This document shows positions 7,539-16,256 of a stretch of 64,000 nucleotides of DNA, in pieces. The translations under genes were made by a program, and so were the position numbers. The notes below the pieces were generated by a model. That model was not told the DNA's origin, did no database searches, and was given only the letters and a program-made list of their open reading frames with translations. The first letter of the stretch is position 1; every line of letters starts with the position of its first letter. Origin of the DNA: Bradyrhizobium sp. BRP22 (GTDB taxonomy: Bacteria; Pseudomonadota; Alphaproteobacteria; Rhizobiales; Xanthobacteraceae); NCBI RefSeq assembly GCF_020194175.1, contig NZ_JADYVX010000027.1:62001-126000 (forward strand), in the 5' to 3' direction.

Positions 7539-8750
7539 ATGACCGACAGCGCCACGTCGCACCTGCTTCCCGTTTTTGCCAGGGCCGATCTCGGCTTCGA
7601 GCGCGGCGAAGGCTGTTGGCTGGTCGCGACCAATGGCGAGCGCTATCTCGACTTCACCTCCGGCGTCGCGGTGAATGCGCTCGGCCATGCCCATCCGCAT
7701 CTGGTGAAGGCGCTGCAGGAGCAGGCGACGAAGCTCTGGCACATGTCGAACCTGTTCAAGAGCCCGGACGGCGAGAGGCTCGCCGCGCGGCTCTGCGAGC
7801 AGAGCTTTGCGGACTTCGTGTTCTTCTGCAATTCCGGCGCGGAAGCGATGGAAGGCGTGATCAAGGTCGTGCGCCACTATCACTTCTCGAAGGGGCATCC
7901 GGAACGCTATCGCATCATCACCTTCGAGGGCGCCTTCCACGGCCGCACGCTCGCGACACTCGCTGCGACCGGCGCCCCGAAATACCTCGAGGGCTTCGGC
8001 CCGCCGATGGACGGCTTCGACCAGGTGCCGCATGGCGATATCGAAGCGGTGAAACGCGCAATTGGTCCGGAGACCGCAGGCATCCTGATCGAGCCGGTGC
8101 AGGGCGAAGGCGGCGTGCGCTCGGCGCCGCCGGCCTTCTTCAAGGCGTTGCGTCAGCTCTGCGACGAGCATGGCCTCCTGCTCGCCTTCGACGAGGTGCA
8201 GACCGGCATGGGCCGCACCGGCGATCTCTTCGCCTACAAGCGCATCGGGGTTACTCCTGATGTGATGTCGCTGGCCAAGGCGCTCGGCGGCGGCTTTCCG
8301 ATCGGCGCCTTTTTGGCGACCGCGGAGGCCGCCTCCGGCATGACGCCGGGCTCGCACGGCTCGACCTTCGGCGGCAACCCGCTTGCGGTCGCAGCCGCCG
8401 GCGCCGTGCTCGATGTGATGCTGCAGCCCGGCTTCTTCGATCGCGTGCAGAAGATGTCGCTCCTGCTCAAGCAGAAGCTCGCTTCCGTGGTCGACCGCTA
8501 TCCGTCCATTCTCGCCGAAGTGCGCGGCGAGGGGCTTCTGATCGGCGTCAAGGCCGTGGTGCCCTCGGGCGACCTCGTCAACGCCCTGCGCGCGCAGAAG
8601 CTGCTCACGGTCGGCGCCGGCGACAACGTGGTGCGTTTCCTCGCGCCGCTGATCGTCACCGAGGCCGAGATAGAGCACGCCATCGATTGCCTCGAGCGCG
8701 CCTGTACTGCGCTTTCCGGCGAGCTCTCAAAGAAGGCGGCGGGGCAATGA
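7539..8750 (+). CDS. argD: Acetylornithine aminotransferase
   Basis: PLP enzyme of arginine biosynthesis, transferring an amino group to N-acetylglutamate semialdehyde. 403 residues from ATG 7539; a GTG three codons earlier (7530) is also possible. Visible are SGVAVNALGHAHP, CNSGAEAMEGVIK, the FDEVQTGMGRTG loop with the PLP-binding Asp, and the Schiff-base lysine K247 in SLAKALGGGFPIGA. The stop overlaps the argF start by 4 bases, so the two arginine genes are translationally coupled. Confidence 0.93.
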   Translation: MTDSATSHLLPVFARADLGFERGEGCWLVATNGERYLDFTSGVAVNALGHAHPHLVKALQEQATKLWHMSNLFKSPDGERLAARLCEQSFADFVFFCNSGAEAMEGVIKVVRHYHFSKGHPERYRIITFEGAFHGRTLATLAATGAPKYLEGFGPPMDGFDQVPHGDIEAVKRAIGPETAGILIEPVQGEGGVRSAPPAFFKALRQLCDEHGLLLAFDEVQTGMGRTGDLFAYKRIGVTPDVMSLAKALGGGFPIGAFLATAEAASGMTPGSHGSTFGGNPLAVAAAGAVLDVMLQPGFFDRVQKMSLLLKQKLASVVDRYPSILAEVRGEGLLIGVKAVVPSGDLVNALRAQKLLTVGAGDNVVRFLAPLIVTEAEIEHAIDCLERACTALSGELSKKAAGQ

Positions 8751-9673
8751 GCACGATGCCCCGTCACTTCCTCGATATCAATGCGCTGCCGCTGAAGGAG
8801 CTGCGCACCATCCTTGCCGCTGGCGCCGCCATGAAGGCGAAGCTGAAGGCGCACGAGAAGAGCACGCCGCCGCTCGAAGGCAAGACGCTGGCGATGATCT
8901 TCGAGCGCCCCTCGACCCGCACGCGGGTGTCGTTCGATGTCGGCATGCGCCAGCTTGGCGGTGAATCGATCATGCTCACCGGCGCCGAGATGCAGCTCGG
9001 CCGCGGCGAGACCATCGCCGATACGGCGCGCGTGCTGTCGCGCTACGTCGATGCGATCATGATCCGCATCCTCAACCACGAGGCGCTGCTGGAGCTTGCC
9101 GCGCATGCCACCGTTCCCGTCATCAACGGGCTGACGCGCCGCTCGCATCCCTGCCAGGTGATGGCAGACCTGATGACGTTCGAGGAGCGTCGCGGTTCGA
9201 TCGAGGGCAAGACCGTGGCGTGGACCGGCGATGACAACAACGTGCTGGCATCATGGGCGCATGCCGCCGAGCGTTTCAAATTCCAGCTCAACATCGCGAC
9301 GCCGCCGCAGCTCGCGCCGAACAAGACGATGCGCGACTGGATCAAGGCAACCCAGGCGCCGATCGTGCTTGGCAACGATCCCGAAGCGGCCGTGCGTGGC
9401 GCCGACTGCGTCGTCACCGACACCTGGGTGTCGATGGGCGACAAGGACGGCGAGCATCGGCACAATGTGCTGCGGCCCTATCAGGTCAGTGCCAAGCTGA
9501 TGTCGCTGGCAAAGCCCGATGCACTGTTCATGCATTGCCTGCCCGCGCATCGCGGCGAGGAGGTCACCGACGAGGTGATCGACGGCCCGCAATCGGTGGT
9601 GTTCGACGAGGCCGAGAACCGCCTGCATGCGCAAAAGGGCATTCTGGCCTGGTGTTTCGACGCAGTGGCGTAG
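8747..9673 (+). CDS. argF: Ornithine carbamoyltransferase
   Basis: Makes citrulline from ornithine and carbamoyl phosphate in the cytoplasm. 308 residues from the ATG overlapping the argD stop. Key motifs are FERPSTRTRVSF (carbamoyl phosphate site STRTR), the HPCQ motif in RRSHPCQVMADL, the ornithine loop around SMGDKDGEH, and MHCLPAHRGEEV with the catalytic Cys. A longer frame begins at 8687, but the overlap start is the natural one. Confidence 0.95.
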   Translation: MSTMPRHFLDINALPLKELRTILAAGAAMKAKLKAHEKSTPPLEGKTLAMIFERPSTRTRVSFDVGMRQLGGESIMLTGAEMQLGRGETIADTARVLSRYVDAIMIRILNHEALLELAAHATVPVINGLTRRSHPCQVMADLMTFEERRGSIEGKTVAWTGDDNNVLASWAHAAERFKFQLNIATPPQLAPNKTMRDWIKATQAPIVLGNDPEAAVRGADCVVTDTWVSMGDKDGEHRHNVLRPYQVSAKLMSLAKPDALFMHCLPAHRGEEVTDEVIDGPQSVVFDEAENRLHAQKGILAWCFDAVA

Positions 9674-9690
9674 GCGCCCCATCGATTACA

Positions 9691-9816
9691 GCTGTCGTCC
9701 CGGGCTTGACCCGGGACCTATAACCACAGGCCGACGTGATCGCGTTCGCTGGAGCGACAGCGAAGCGCAACAACCAGCACCTGTGATTATGGGTCCCTGC
9801 TTTCGCAGGGACGACG
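9691..9816. repeat. Long palindromic repeat, family B copy 2
   Basis: It begins GCTGTCGTCCCGGGCTTGAC and ends GTGATTATGGGTCCC...GCAGGGACGACGG, with the same outer and inner arms as the copy at 6367. Located between argF and hslO. Confidence 0.75.
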
Positions 9817-9877
9817 GGTGATTTCGTGCTTCGTGAACCCCTTTCGTTTCGCCTCTCGAGCCCCCAGATAGAGCGCC

Positions 9878-10876
9878 ATGGTTTCACAATCCCCCGACAT
9901 CAAGATCACGGAAACGCCGACCCGCGCGCCATCGGCCGTGCCGGTCGACGACGCGGTGCTGCCGTTCGAGATCGATGCACTCGATCTGCGCGGGCGGCTG
10001 ACGCGGCTCGGTCCCACCCTCGACGACATCCTGCACAAGCACGATTATCCGCCTGCCGTCGGCAAACTGCTCGGCGAGGCGATCGTGCTGACGACGCTGC
10101 TCGGGTCGTCGCTGAAGTTCGACGGCCGCTTCATCCTGCAGACCCGGACCGACGGCCCGGTCTCGTTCCTGATCGTCGATTTCAAGGCGCCGGATCGGCT
10201 GCGCGCCTATGCGCGCTACGACGCGGCGCGGCTGCACGATGGGCTCGATTCCGGCGCGCTGCTCGGCAAGGGCCATCTTGCGATGACCATCGACCAGGGA
10301 CCGGATATGAGCCGCTATCAGGGCCTGGTCGCGCTGCATGGCGGCAGCCTCGAAGACGCAGCGCATGAATATTTCCTGCGCTCGGAGCAGATCCCGACGC
10401 GGGTGCGGCTCGCGGTCGGCGAGGAATGGCGCGGCGGCGACGGCGGCAAGCATCGCTGGCGCGCCGGCGGCATGCTGCTGCAATTCCTGCCGAAGGCGCC
10501 GGAGCGCGCGCGGCAGGCCGACCTGCATCCCGGCGATGCGCCCGAAGGTACGGTTGCCCACGAGGTCCCGGAAGACGATGCCTGGGTCGAGGGACAATCG
10601 CTGATCGGCACGGTCGAAGACGTCGAACTGCTCGACCCTGATCTCTCAGGCGAGCGGCTGTTGTACCGCCTGTTCCACGAGCGCGGCGTGCGCGTGTTCG
10701 CGCCTCTGCCGCTGCGCGCGCAATGCTCCTGCTCGCGCGAGGCGGTGTCCTCGATGCTGAAAAGCTTCACGCCGAAAGACCGCGCCGACATGGTGAAGGA
10801 CGGCAAGGTCGTCGTCACCTGCGAGTTCTGCTCGTCGGTCTACGAGTTCACCCCGGAAGAAGCCGGCGTGGAGTAG
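9878..10876 (+). CDS. hslO: Hsp33, redox-regulated holdase chaperone
   Basis: Cytoplasmic chaperone switched on by oxidation of four zinc-binding cysteines. 332 residues. The C-terminal redox switch is complete: CSC in RAQCSCSREAV and CEFC in VVVTCEFCSSVYEF, about 30 residues apart. The N-terminal domain has KLLGEAIVLTTLLGSSLKFDG, a hallmark of the family. It follows argF at a distance of about 200 bases that contain a palindromic repeat, so co-transcription is uncertain. Confidence 0.94.
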   Translation: MVSQSPDIKITETPTRAPSAVPVDDAVLPFEIDALDLRGRLTRLGPTLDDILHKHDYPPAVGKLLGEAIVLTTLLGSSLKFDGRFILQTRTDGPVSFLIVDFKAPDRLRAYARYDAARLHDGLDSGALLGKGHLAMTIDQGPDMSRYQGLVALHGGSLEDAAHEYFLRSEQIPTRVRLAVGEEWRGGDGGKHRWRAGGMLLQFLPKAPERARQADLHPGDAPEGTVAHEVPEDDAWVEGQSLIGTVEDVELLDPDLSGERLLYRLFHERGVRVFAPLPLRAQCSCSREAVSSMLKSFTPKDRADMVKDGKVVVTCEFCSSVYEFTPEEAGVE

Positions 10877-10901
10877 GGCGTTTGCTTACCACAATCACAA
10901 C

Positions 10902-11040
10902 CGTCATCACCCGCGCATGCGGGTGATCCAGTATCCAGAGACGTCCGCGTTTAAGTGGAGAAGCCGCCGCTTATTGGATGCCCCGCCGGAGCCTGTCGTC
11001 GGGCTCGCCGAAGGCGAGACCCGGTAGCGGGGCATGACCA
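10902..11040. repeat. Composite palindromic repeat between hslO and apaG
   Basis: Two modules are visible: GTCATCACCCGCGCATGCGGGTGAT, itself palindromic, and TTGGATGCCCCGCC ... GGGGCATGAC. The stretch lies between convergent hslO and apaG. Confidence 0.6.
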
Positions 11041-11046
11041 GAGAAG

Positions 11047-11442
11047 CTAATTCAACACCCTTTTCCCGTCCGCCGGGCTGTCGAGCGAGAACGTCGGCAC
11101 GTCGATCTCGAACCGTTCGCCGCTCTCGCTCACCATCTGGTAGCGCCCGCTCATGAAGCCGGAGGCGGTCGGCAGCGGCACGCCCGAAGTGTATTCGAAG
11201 CGTTCGCCCGGCGCGAGCACCGGCTGCTCGCCGACCACGCCTTCGCCGCGCACTTCCTGCTGACGGCCGGTGGCGTCGGTGATGAGCCAATACCGGGTGC
11301 GCAGTTGCACCGTTTCGGTGCCGGAATTGGTGATGACGATGGTGTAGGACCAGAAATATTGCCGGTTCTCGATCGACGAACGTTCCGGCAGGAAGTTCGG
11401 CTCGACGGTGACTTCGATGTCGCGGGTGACGGCGCGGTACAC
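11047..11442 (-). CDS. apaG: ApaG family protein
   Basis: Small beta-sandwich (FN3-like) protein conserved in proteobacteria; its biochemical role is not settled. 131 residues from GTG 11442, which has GAGGAGA about 10 bases upstream; the frame extends to TTG 11460 but without a ribosome site. Motifs: NRQYFWSYTIVITNSG, RTRYWLITDATG, and VRGEGVVGEQPVLAPGE, all typical of ApaG. It converges on hslO. Confidence 0.93.
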   Translation of the reverse strand: MYRAVTRDIEVTVEPNFLPERSSIENRQYFWSYTIVITNSGTETVQLRTRYWLITDATGRQQEVRGEGVVGEQPVLAPGERFEYTSGVPLPTASGFMSGRYQMVSESGERFEIDVPTFSLDSPADGKRVLN

Positions 11443-11667
11443 TTTTCCATCTCTCCTCAAATCACATCATAGCCAATAAGTCCGTCGGAACCAATCGTCG
11501 GTCCGGGTGAGGAAAGTTTGCTTGGCAAGTTTTCTATCGCCGTTTGACCATAGTTCCGCTCTAAAGGCACAAGCATCCGCGCCGATCCCGTATCTTGCCC
11601 GCAAGTCGCGGGCAGATATTATCTTTTCGAGCAGGGCGGGCGCAAAACTTCGCGGTCATGGTGCCTG

Positions 11668-12918
11668 ATGACGTCGATTGCCGATCCAATCTCCGGGACG
11701 GAGCTTGCCGACGCCAAGGATGCGAGCGCAGCGGTCGCCGCCGCGCCCGCGATCACGATGCCCGCGACCTCCGAGCGCGAATTGCGGCTCGATTTGTTCC
11801 GCGGGCTCGCGCTGTGGCTGATCTTCATCGACCATCTGCCCACGAACATCCTGACCTGGTTCACGATCCGCAACTACGGCTTCTCCGACGCGACCGAAAT
11901 CTTCATCTTCATCTCCGGCTACACCGCGGCTTTCGTTTACGGCCGCGCGATGCTGCAGGCGGGTTTTGTGGTCGCGACTGCGCGCATCCTGCGCCGCGTC
12001 TGGCAGATCTACGTCGCGCACGTGTTCCTGTTCACGATCTTTCTTGCGGAAATCTCCTACGTCGCCACCCGCTTCGAGAACCCGCTTTACACCGAAGAGA
12101 TGGGGATCATGGATTTCCTCGAGCAGCCCGATGTCACCATCGTGCAGGCGCTGCTGCTCCGCTTCCGCCCCGTCAACATGGACGTGCTGCCGCTCTATAT
12201 CGTCTTGATGCTGTTCCTTCCCCTGATCCTGTGGCTGATGAAGTGGCGGACCGACGTGACGCTGGCGCTCTCGGCCGCCCTCTACGTCCTGACCTGGCAC
12301 TTCGATCTCTATCTCAGCGCCTATCCGAACGGCGTCTGGGCCTTCAATCCGTTCGCCTGGCAATTGTTGTTCGTATTCGGCGCCTGGTGCGCGCTCGGCG
12401 GCGCGAGGCGGATGTCGCGCATCCTGGCCTCCCCGATCACGCTCTGGATCTGCATCGCCTATCTGTTCGCGGCGTTCCTGGTCACGCTGTCCTGGTACCT
12501 GCCGCAGCTCGGCCATATCGTGCCGCGCCGCATCGAACAATGGATGTACCCGATCAACAAGACCGATCTGGACGTATTGCGCTTTGCCCATTTCCTGGCG
12601 CTGGCGGCGATTACCGTCCGCGTTCTCCCGAAGGATTGGCCGGGTCTGAGGTCGCCGTGGCTGCGACCTTTGATCCTCTGCGGCCAGCACTCCCTTGAGA
12701 TATTCTGCCTTGGCGTGTTCCTGGCATTTGCCGGGCATTTTATCTTGGCCGAAGTGTCCGGCGGCGCCGGGATGCACTTCCTGGTCAGCGTCACCGGGAT
12801 TGTCATCATGTGCGCCATGGCGTGGGTGATTTCGTGGTACAAACACTCGGCCGACAAAGGCGCCTCGCGATACAGGAGCACCGGCGGCAATGCCGACCTG
12901 GCGGGAGGGGCGGTATGA
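11668..12918 (+). CDS. OpgC-like membrane acyltransferase/succinyltransferase
   Basis: Multi-spanning inner-membrane protein of 416 residues matching the OpgC family, which adds succinyl or similar groups to periplasmic glucans. The family start RLDLFRGLALWLIFIDHLP is clear, followed by about ten hydrophobic segments, and the conserved FIFISGYTAAFVYGRAML. The stop overlaps the next gene by 4 bases (ATGA). That gene and a second one encode exported SGNH hydrolases, which suggests a surface-glycan or glucan modification cassette. Confidence 0.85.
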   Translation: MTSIADPISGTELADAKDASAAVAAAPAITMPATSERELRLDLFRGLALWLIFIDHLPTNILTWFTIRNYGFSDATEIFIFISGYTAAFVYGRAMLQAGFVVATARILRRVWQIYVAHVFLFTIFLAEISYVATRFENPLYTEEMGIMDFLEQPDVTIVQALLLRFRPVNMDVLPLYIVLMLFLPLILWLMKWRTDVTLALSAALYVLTWHFDLYLSAYPNGVWAFNPFAWQLLFVFGAWCALGGARRMSRILASPITLWICIAYLFAAFLVTLSWYLPQLGHIVPRRIEQWMYPINKTDLDVLRFAHFLALAAITVRVLPKDWPGLRSPWLRPLILCGQHSLEIFCLGVFLAFAGHFILAEVSGGAGMHFLVSVTGIVIMCAMAWVISWYKHSADKGASRYRSTGGNADLAGGAV

Positions 12919-13673
12919 AGCCCGGCGTCTGGACTGTGCTGAGCCTGACGCTGCTGGCCGGTCACCTGGCCACGGTCCCGGCACGCGCCGGCGATCCCGA
13001 ACAGATCTGCGACGTCCCGGCCAATCTGCTGTCCACCGAGAGCCGGCTGCCCAAGGTGGGCGAGGCGGTGAGGAGCGGCCAGCCCCTGAACGTGCTGGTG
13101 GTCGGCAGCCGTTCCTCGACCATTCCCTCCTACGAGGCCAGCGCCTACCCGGCGAAGTTGCAGGCCGCGCTCAAGGAGAGCCTGCCCTCGACCCCCGTGA
13201 ACCTGTCCCTGGAGGTGCAAAGCGCCAGAACCGCGGAGGACATGGCGGGCGGCCTCCTTAAGCTCGTGGAAGCAAAAAGGCCTACTTTGGTCATCTGGCA
13301 GACGGGAACCGTTGATGCTATCCGATCGACTGATCCCGATGACTTCCGCAACGCCCTCGACGCAGGGATTGGTGCGTTGCAACAGGCGGGAACCGACGTG
13401 GTCCTAGTCAATCTTCAATACAGTCCGCGCACGGAGAGCATGATTTCCGGCTCACCATACCTAGATAATATGAGGGTGTCGGCACAAGAGCACGATGTCC
13501 CGCTGTTCGATCGTTTCGCCATCATGCATCACTGGAACGATGCGGGTGACTTCGATCTGTTCAGCCCCGCCCACGGGGTGGAGCTGGCCAAGCGGGTGCA
13601 TGCCTGTCTCGGCCGCGCGCTGTCGAAATTCGTGATCGACGCGGCCCACCTCGGACCGGCACAGCAGAACTAA
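12915..13673 (+). CDS. Exported SGNH/GDSL-type hydrolase, first of two
   Basis: 252 residues with a Sec signal peptide (MKPGVWTVLSLTLLAGHLATVPARA). The SGNH core is partly recognisable: LNVLVVGSRSST for block I (the usual GDS reads GSR with Ser following), VIWQTGTVDA for block III, and a C-terminal SPAHGVELAKRVH with His. It starts inside the OpgC-like stop codon, so is translationally coupled. Its match to block I is weaker than that of the next gene, so the catalytic serine is uncertain. Confidence 0.7.
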   Translation: MKPGVWTVLSLTLLAGHLATVPARAGDPEQICDVPANLLSTESRLPKVGEAVRSGQPLNVLVVGSRSSTIPSYEASAYPAKLQAALKESLPSTPVNLSLEVQSARTAEDMAGGLLKLVEAKRPTLVIWQTGTVDAIRSTDPDDFRNALDAGIGALQQAGTDVVLVNLQYSPRTESMISGSPYLDNMRVSAQEHDVPLFDRFAIMHHWNDAGDFDLFSPAHGVELAKRVHACLGRALSKFVIDAAHLGPAQQN

Positions 13674-13688
13674 AGGGAAGCAGCGTTA

Positions 13689-14708
13689 ATGAGTAACTAC
13701 CGCCCTTTTTGCCGAAGCACATGGCTGGTTGCGGCCGCTGCCGTCACGGCATCCGTGCTCGTGACCTCGCCGCTGCACGCGCAAGTTGCGCGCGGCGATC
13801 AGCATGCGGCGCTTCCTGAGGGCGCGAAATCCCAGCCTGCATCCGACAAATCAGGGCCGTCCACGCCGGCCAATTCGTCCAGTGCTGCGGGCGCCGATCA
13901 GCGTGACCCCGGACAGAAGGGCATCGCCGGCAAGGCGATCGACAAGGTGAAGGAGGTCGCGAAGTCCGCCAGCGACATCTTCCACCGCGTGCCCTGCCTG
14001 CCGCCCAAGGGCGTGGCGAAGACGATGGGCTCGCTGCCCCACGTCGCGAGCAAGCTTGCCGCGGGCCAGCCGGTGACGATCATTGCCTTCGGCTCGTCCT
14101 CGACCCAGGGCTACGGCTCGTCGGCGCCGGAATTCACCTATCCGAACCGGCTCGCGGCGCAATTGCACCGGCAATATCCCGGCGCCGACATCCGTGTCGT
14201 CAATCGCGGCAAAGGCGGCGAGGACGCGCCCGAAATGATGCGGCGCCTGCAGACCGAGGTGATCGATGCGCATCCGGACCTCGTGATCTGGCAGGTCGGC
14301 ACCAATGCGGTGTTGCGCGATCTCGATCCGAGCGAGACCGGAAAGATGGTCGAGGACGGTGTGACGCGCATCCAGGCCGCGGGCGCCGATGTCGTGCTGG
14401 TCGATCCGCAATACTCGCCGCGCGTCAACGAACGCGCCGCCAGCGCCAGCAAGATCATCCGGCTGCTCAACCGGGTCGCCGAGCTGCGCCATGTCAGCAT
14501 CTTCCCGCGCTTTGAGGTGATGCGCGAGTGGCACGAGAAGCAGTCGATCCCGATCGACAGCTTCGTGATCGCCGACGGCCTGCACATGAACGATTGGGGC
14601 TACGCCTGCTTCGCCCAACTGCTCGGCGACGACATCATCAAGTCGGTCGGACAGATCAAGCTCGGCGTCAACGTGCCCGCGGATGTGCGCACGTACAGGC
14701 CGATGTGA
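13689..14708 (+). CDS. Exported SGNH/GDSL-type hydrolase, second of two
   Basis: 339 residues with a signal peptide (LVTSPLHA-QVA), then a low-complexity Ala/Ser/Pro linker to about residue 75. The catalytic domain shows VTIIAFGSSSTQGYGSSAP (block I nucleophile), VVNRGKGGEDAPEM (block II Gly), VIWQVGTNAVLRDL (block III Asn), and DGLHMNDWGYACF (block V Asp and His). It begins 15 bases after the first SGNH gene, with AAGGGAAG upstream. The likely role is adding or removing acyl groups on an extracytoplasmic glycan. Confidence 0.8.
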   Translation: MSNYRPFCRSTWLVAAAAVTASVLVTSPLHAQVARGDQHAALPEGAKSQPASDKSGPSTPANSSSAAGADQRDPGQKGIAGKAIDKVKEVAKSASDIFHRVPCLPPKGVAKTMGSLPHVASKLAAGQPVTIIAFGSSSTQGYGSSAPEFTYPNRLAAQLHRQYPGADIRVVNRGKGGEDAPEMMRRLQTEVIDAHPDLVIWQVGTNAVLRDLDPSETGKMVEDGVTRIQAAGADVVLVDPQYSPRVNERAASASKIIRLLNRVAELRHVSIFPRFEVMREWHEKQSIPIDSFVIADGLHMNDWGYACFAQLLGDDIIKSVGQIKLGVNVPADVRTYRPM

Positions 14709-14712
14709 CACC

Positions 14713-14807
14713 GCTGTCGTCCCCGGCTTGTGGCGTGATGGTTGAGAGGCTCGTCTCAACAACCGCACCCTGTGGTTACGGGTCCCCGCGTTCGCGGGGA
14801 CGACAGG
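14713..14807. repeat. Long palindromic repeat, family B copy 3
   Basis: It begins GCTGTCGTCCCCGGCTTG and ends CTGTGGTTACGGGTCCCC...GGGGACGACAGG. It lies between the SGNH gene and convergent metZ, like other copies found between convergent genes. Confidence 0.75.
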
Positions 14808-14823
14808 TGTGCGTTGCAGGAGT

Positions 14824-16032
14824 TCACACCGTCTCCAGCGCCTGAACGAAATCCTCGATCAGATCATCCGCGTGCTCGAGACCGGCTGAGAAGCGGATAA
14901 AGCCTTCGCTGATGCCGAGCTCGGCACGCGCTTCCGGCGTCAGGCGCTGATGCGTCGTGGTGGCGGGATGGGTGACGAGGCTCTTGGCGTCGCCGAGATT
15001 GTTGGAGATGCGCGATATCTTGAGCCCGTTGAGGCAGCGGAATGCACCGGCCTTGCCGCCCTTCACCTCGAAGCCGATCAGGGTCGATCCTGACCGCATC
15101 TGCTTTTTCACCGTGGCCGCCTGCGGATGATCGGCGCGGCCGGGATAGATCAGCCGCGTGATCTTCGGATGGCTTGCGAGCGCGTCCGCGATCTTCGCCG
15201 CCGTCTCGGTCTGCGCGCGGACGCGCACCGCCAATGTCTCCAGCCCCTTCAGCAGCACCCAGGCGTTGAACGGCGACATCGACGGCCCGGTCTGGCGGAG
15301 GAAATTATGGATGTGCTCGGTGATGAAGGCTTCGGAGGACAGGATGATGCCGCCGAGGCAACGTCCCTGACCGTCGATATGTTTGGTCGCGGAATAGACC
15401 ACGACATCGGCGCCGAGCGAGAGCGGGCTCTGCCAGATCGGGGTCGCGAACACATTGTCGACGATCAGCCGTGCGCCGCCCTGATGCGCGATCTCGGCGA
15501 TCGCTCCGATGTCGAGCACGTCGAGCGTCGGATTGGTGGGGCTCTCCAGGAAGCAGGTCTTGGTGTTCGGCCGGATCGCCTTTTTCCATTGGTCGAGATC
15601 GAGCCCGTCAACCAGCGTCGACTGGATGCCGTAGCGCGGCAGGAGATCCTCCACCACGTAGCGGCACGAGCCGAACATCGCCTTGGAGGCCACCACGTGA
15701 TCGCCGGCCTTCAGCGGCGCGAGGATCGCGGTCGTCACCGCCGCCATGCCGGTCGCGGTCGCGCGCGCAGCTCCGGCGCCCTCGAGCTCGATCATGCGGC
15801 GCTCGAACATGGAGATATCTGGGTTGGAAAACCGCGAATAGAGGAAGCCGGGATCTTCGCCCTTGAACCGCGCCTCGCATTCCTCGGCGGTCGCGTAGAC
15901 GAACCCCTGGGTCAGGAATATTGCTTCGGACGTCTCGCCGAATTGTGAACGCAGCGTTCCGGAATGAACCAGCCGGGTTTCGGGGCGGTAGCGCGCAGCC
16001 GATTTTGACTCAGACGATTTCGACTCAGACAT
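14824..16032 (-). CDS. metZ: O-succinylhomoserine sulfhydrylase
   Basis: PLP enzyme making homocysteine from O-succinylhomoserine and sulfide. 402 residues. Visible are YSRFSNPD, SGMA-type ATATGMAAV, VDNVFATPI, and the Schiff-base lysine K217 in VVYSATKHIDGQGRC. The RNNLGD-like stretch ISRISNNLGDAKSLVTHPATTTH is typical of Cys/Met-metabolism PLP enzymes. The start has GGAGGT six bases upstream. A SAM-II riboswitch in the leader supports assignment to methionine synthesis. The N-terminus holds a short SESK repeat. Confidence 0.92.
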   Translation of the reverse strand: MSESKSSESKSAARYRPETRLVHSGTLRSQFGETSEAIFLTQGFVYATAEECEARFKGEDPGFLYSRFSNPDISMFERRMIELEGAGAARATATGMAAVTTAILAPLKAGDHVVASKAMFGSCRYVVEDLLPRYGIQSTLVDGLDLDQWKKAIRPNTKTCFLESPTNPTLDVLDIGAIAEIAHQGGARLIVDNVFATPIWQSPLSLGADVVVYSATKHIDGQGRCLGGIILSSEAFITEHIHNFLRQTGPSMSPFNAWVLLKGLETLAVRVRAQTETAAKIADALASHPKITRLIYPGRADHPQAATVKKQMRSGSTLIGFEVKGGKAGAFRCLNGLKISRISNNLGDAKSLVTHPATTTHQRLTPEARAELGISEGFIRFSAGLEHADDLIEDFVQALETV

Positions 16033-16072
16033 GGGACCTCCAACGTGACCATTTCCTTGGGAAAATGATCAC

Positions 16073-16096
16073 AAAAAAACCGGCCTGAAGGGCCGG
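16073..16096 (-). terminator. Intrinsic terminator in the metZ leader (SAM-II expression platform)
   Basis: Read on the minus strand, CCGGCC-CTTCA-GGCCGG is followed by seven T. The 5' arm can alternatively pair with a GGCCGGGG stretch further upstream in the leader (16109-16116), giving an antiterminator. It lies between the riboswitch aptamer and the metZ start. Confidence 0.8.
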
Positions 16097-16117
16097 GATC
16101 GCTAAGGTCCCCGGCCT

Positions 16118-16172
16118 GTTTAGCGATTTATTTAACGTGGCTGCAAGCCGGCCGGCTCAAATCACCACGGGA
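16118..16172 (-). promoter_or_regulatory. SAM-II riboswitch (metA element) upstream of metZ
   Basis: On the minus strand the conserved blocks appear in order: CCGTGGTGATTTG, GGCTTGCAGCCACGTTAAA and TCGCTAAA. P1 is CGTGG (16165-16169) pairing with CCACG (16136-16140). This matches the known alphaproteobacterial SAM-II consensus found before metA, metX and metZ genes. It binds S-adenosylmethionine and normally lowers expression when SAM is abundant. Confidence 0.93.
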
Positions 16173-16256
16173 TAAGTGGTGCTGATATTCGTTCCCGCCC
16201 TTTTCGTCAAGACGCGCTTCGGTTAACCGATAAAATCCGATACTTTGAGGCCACAA

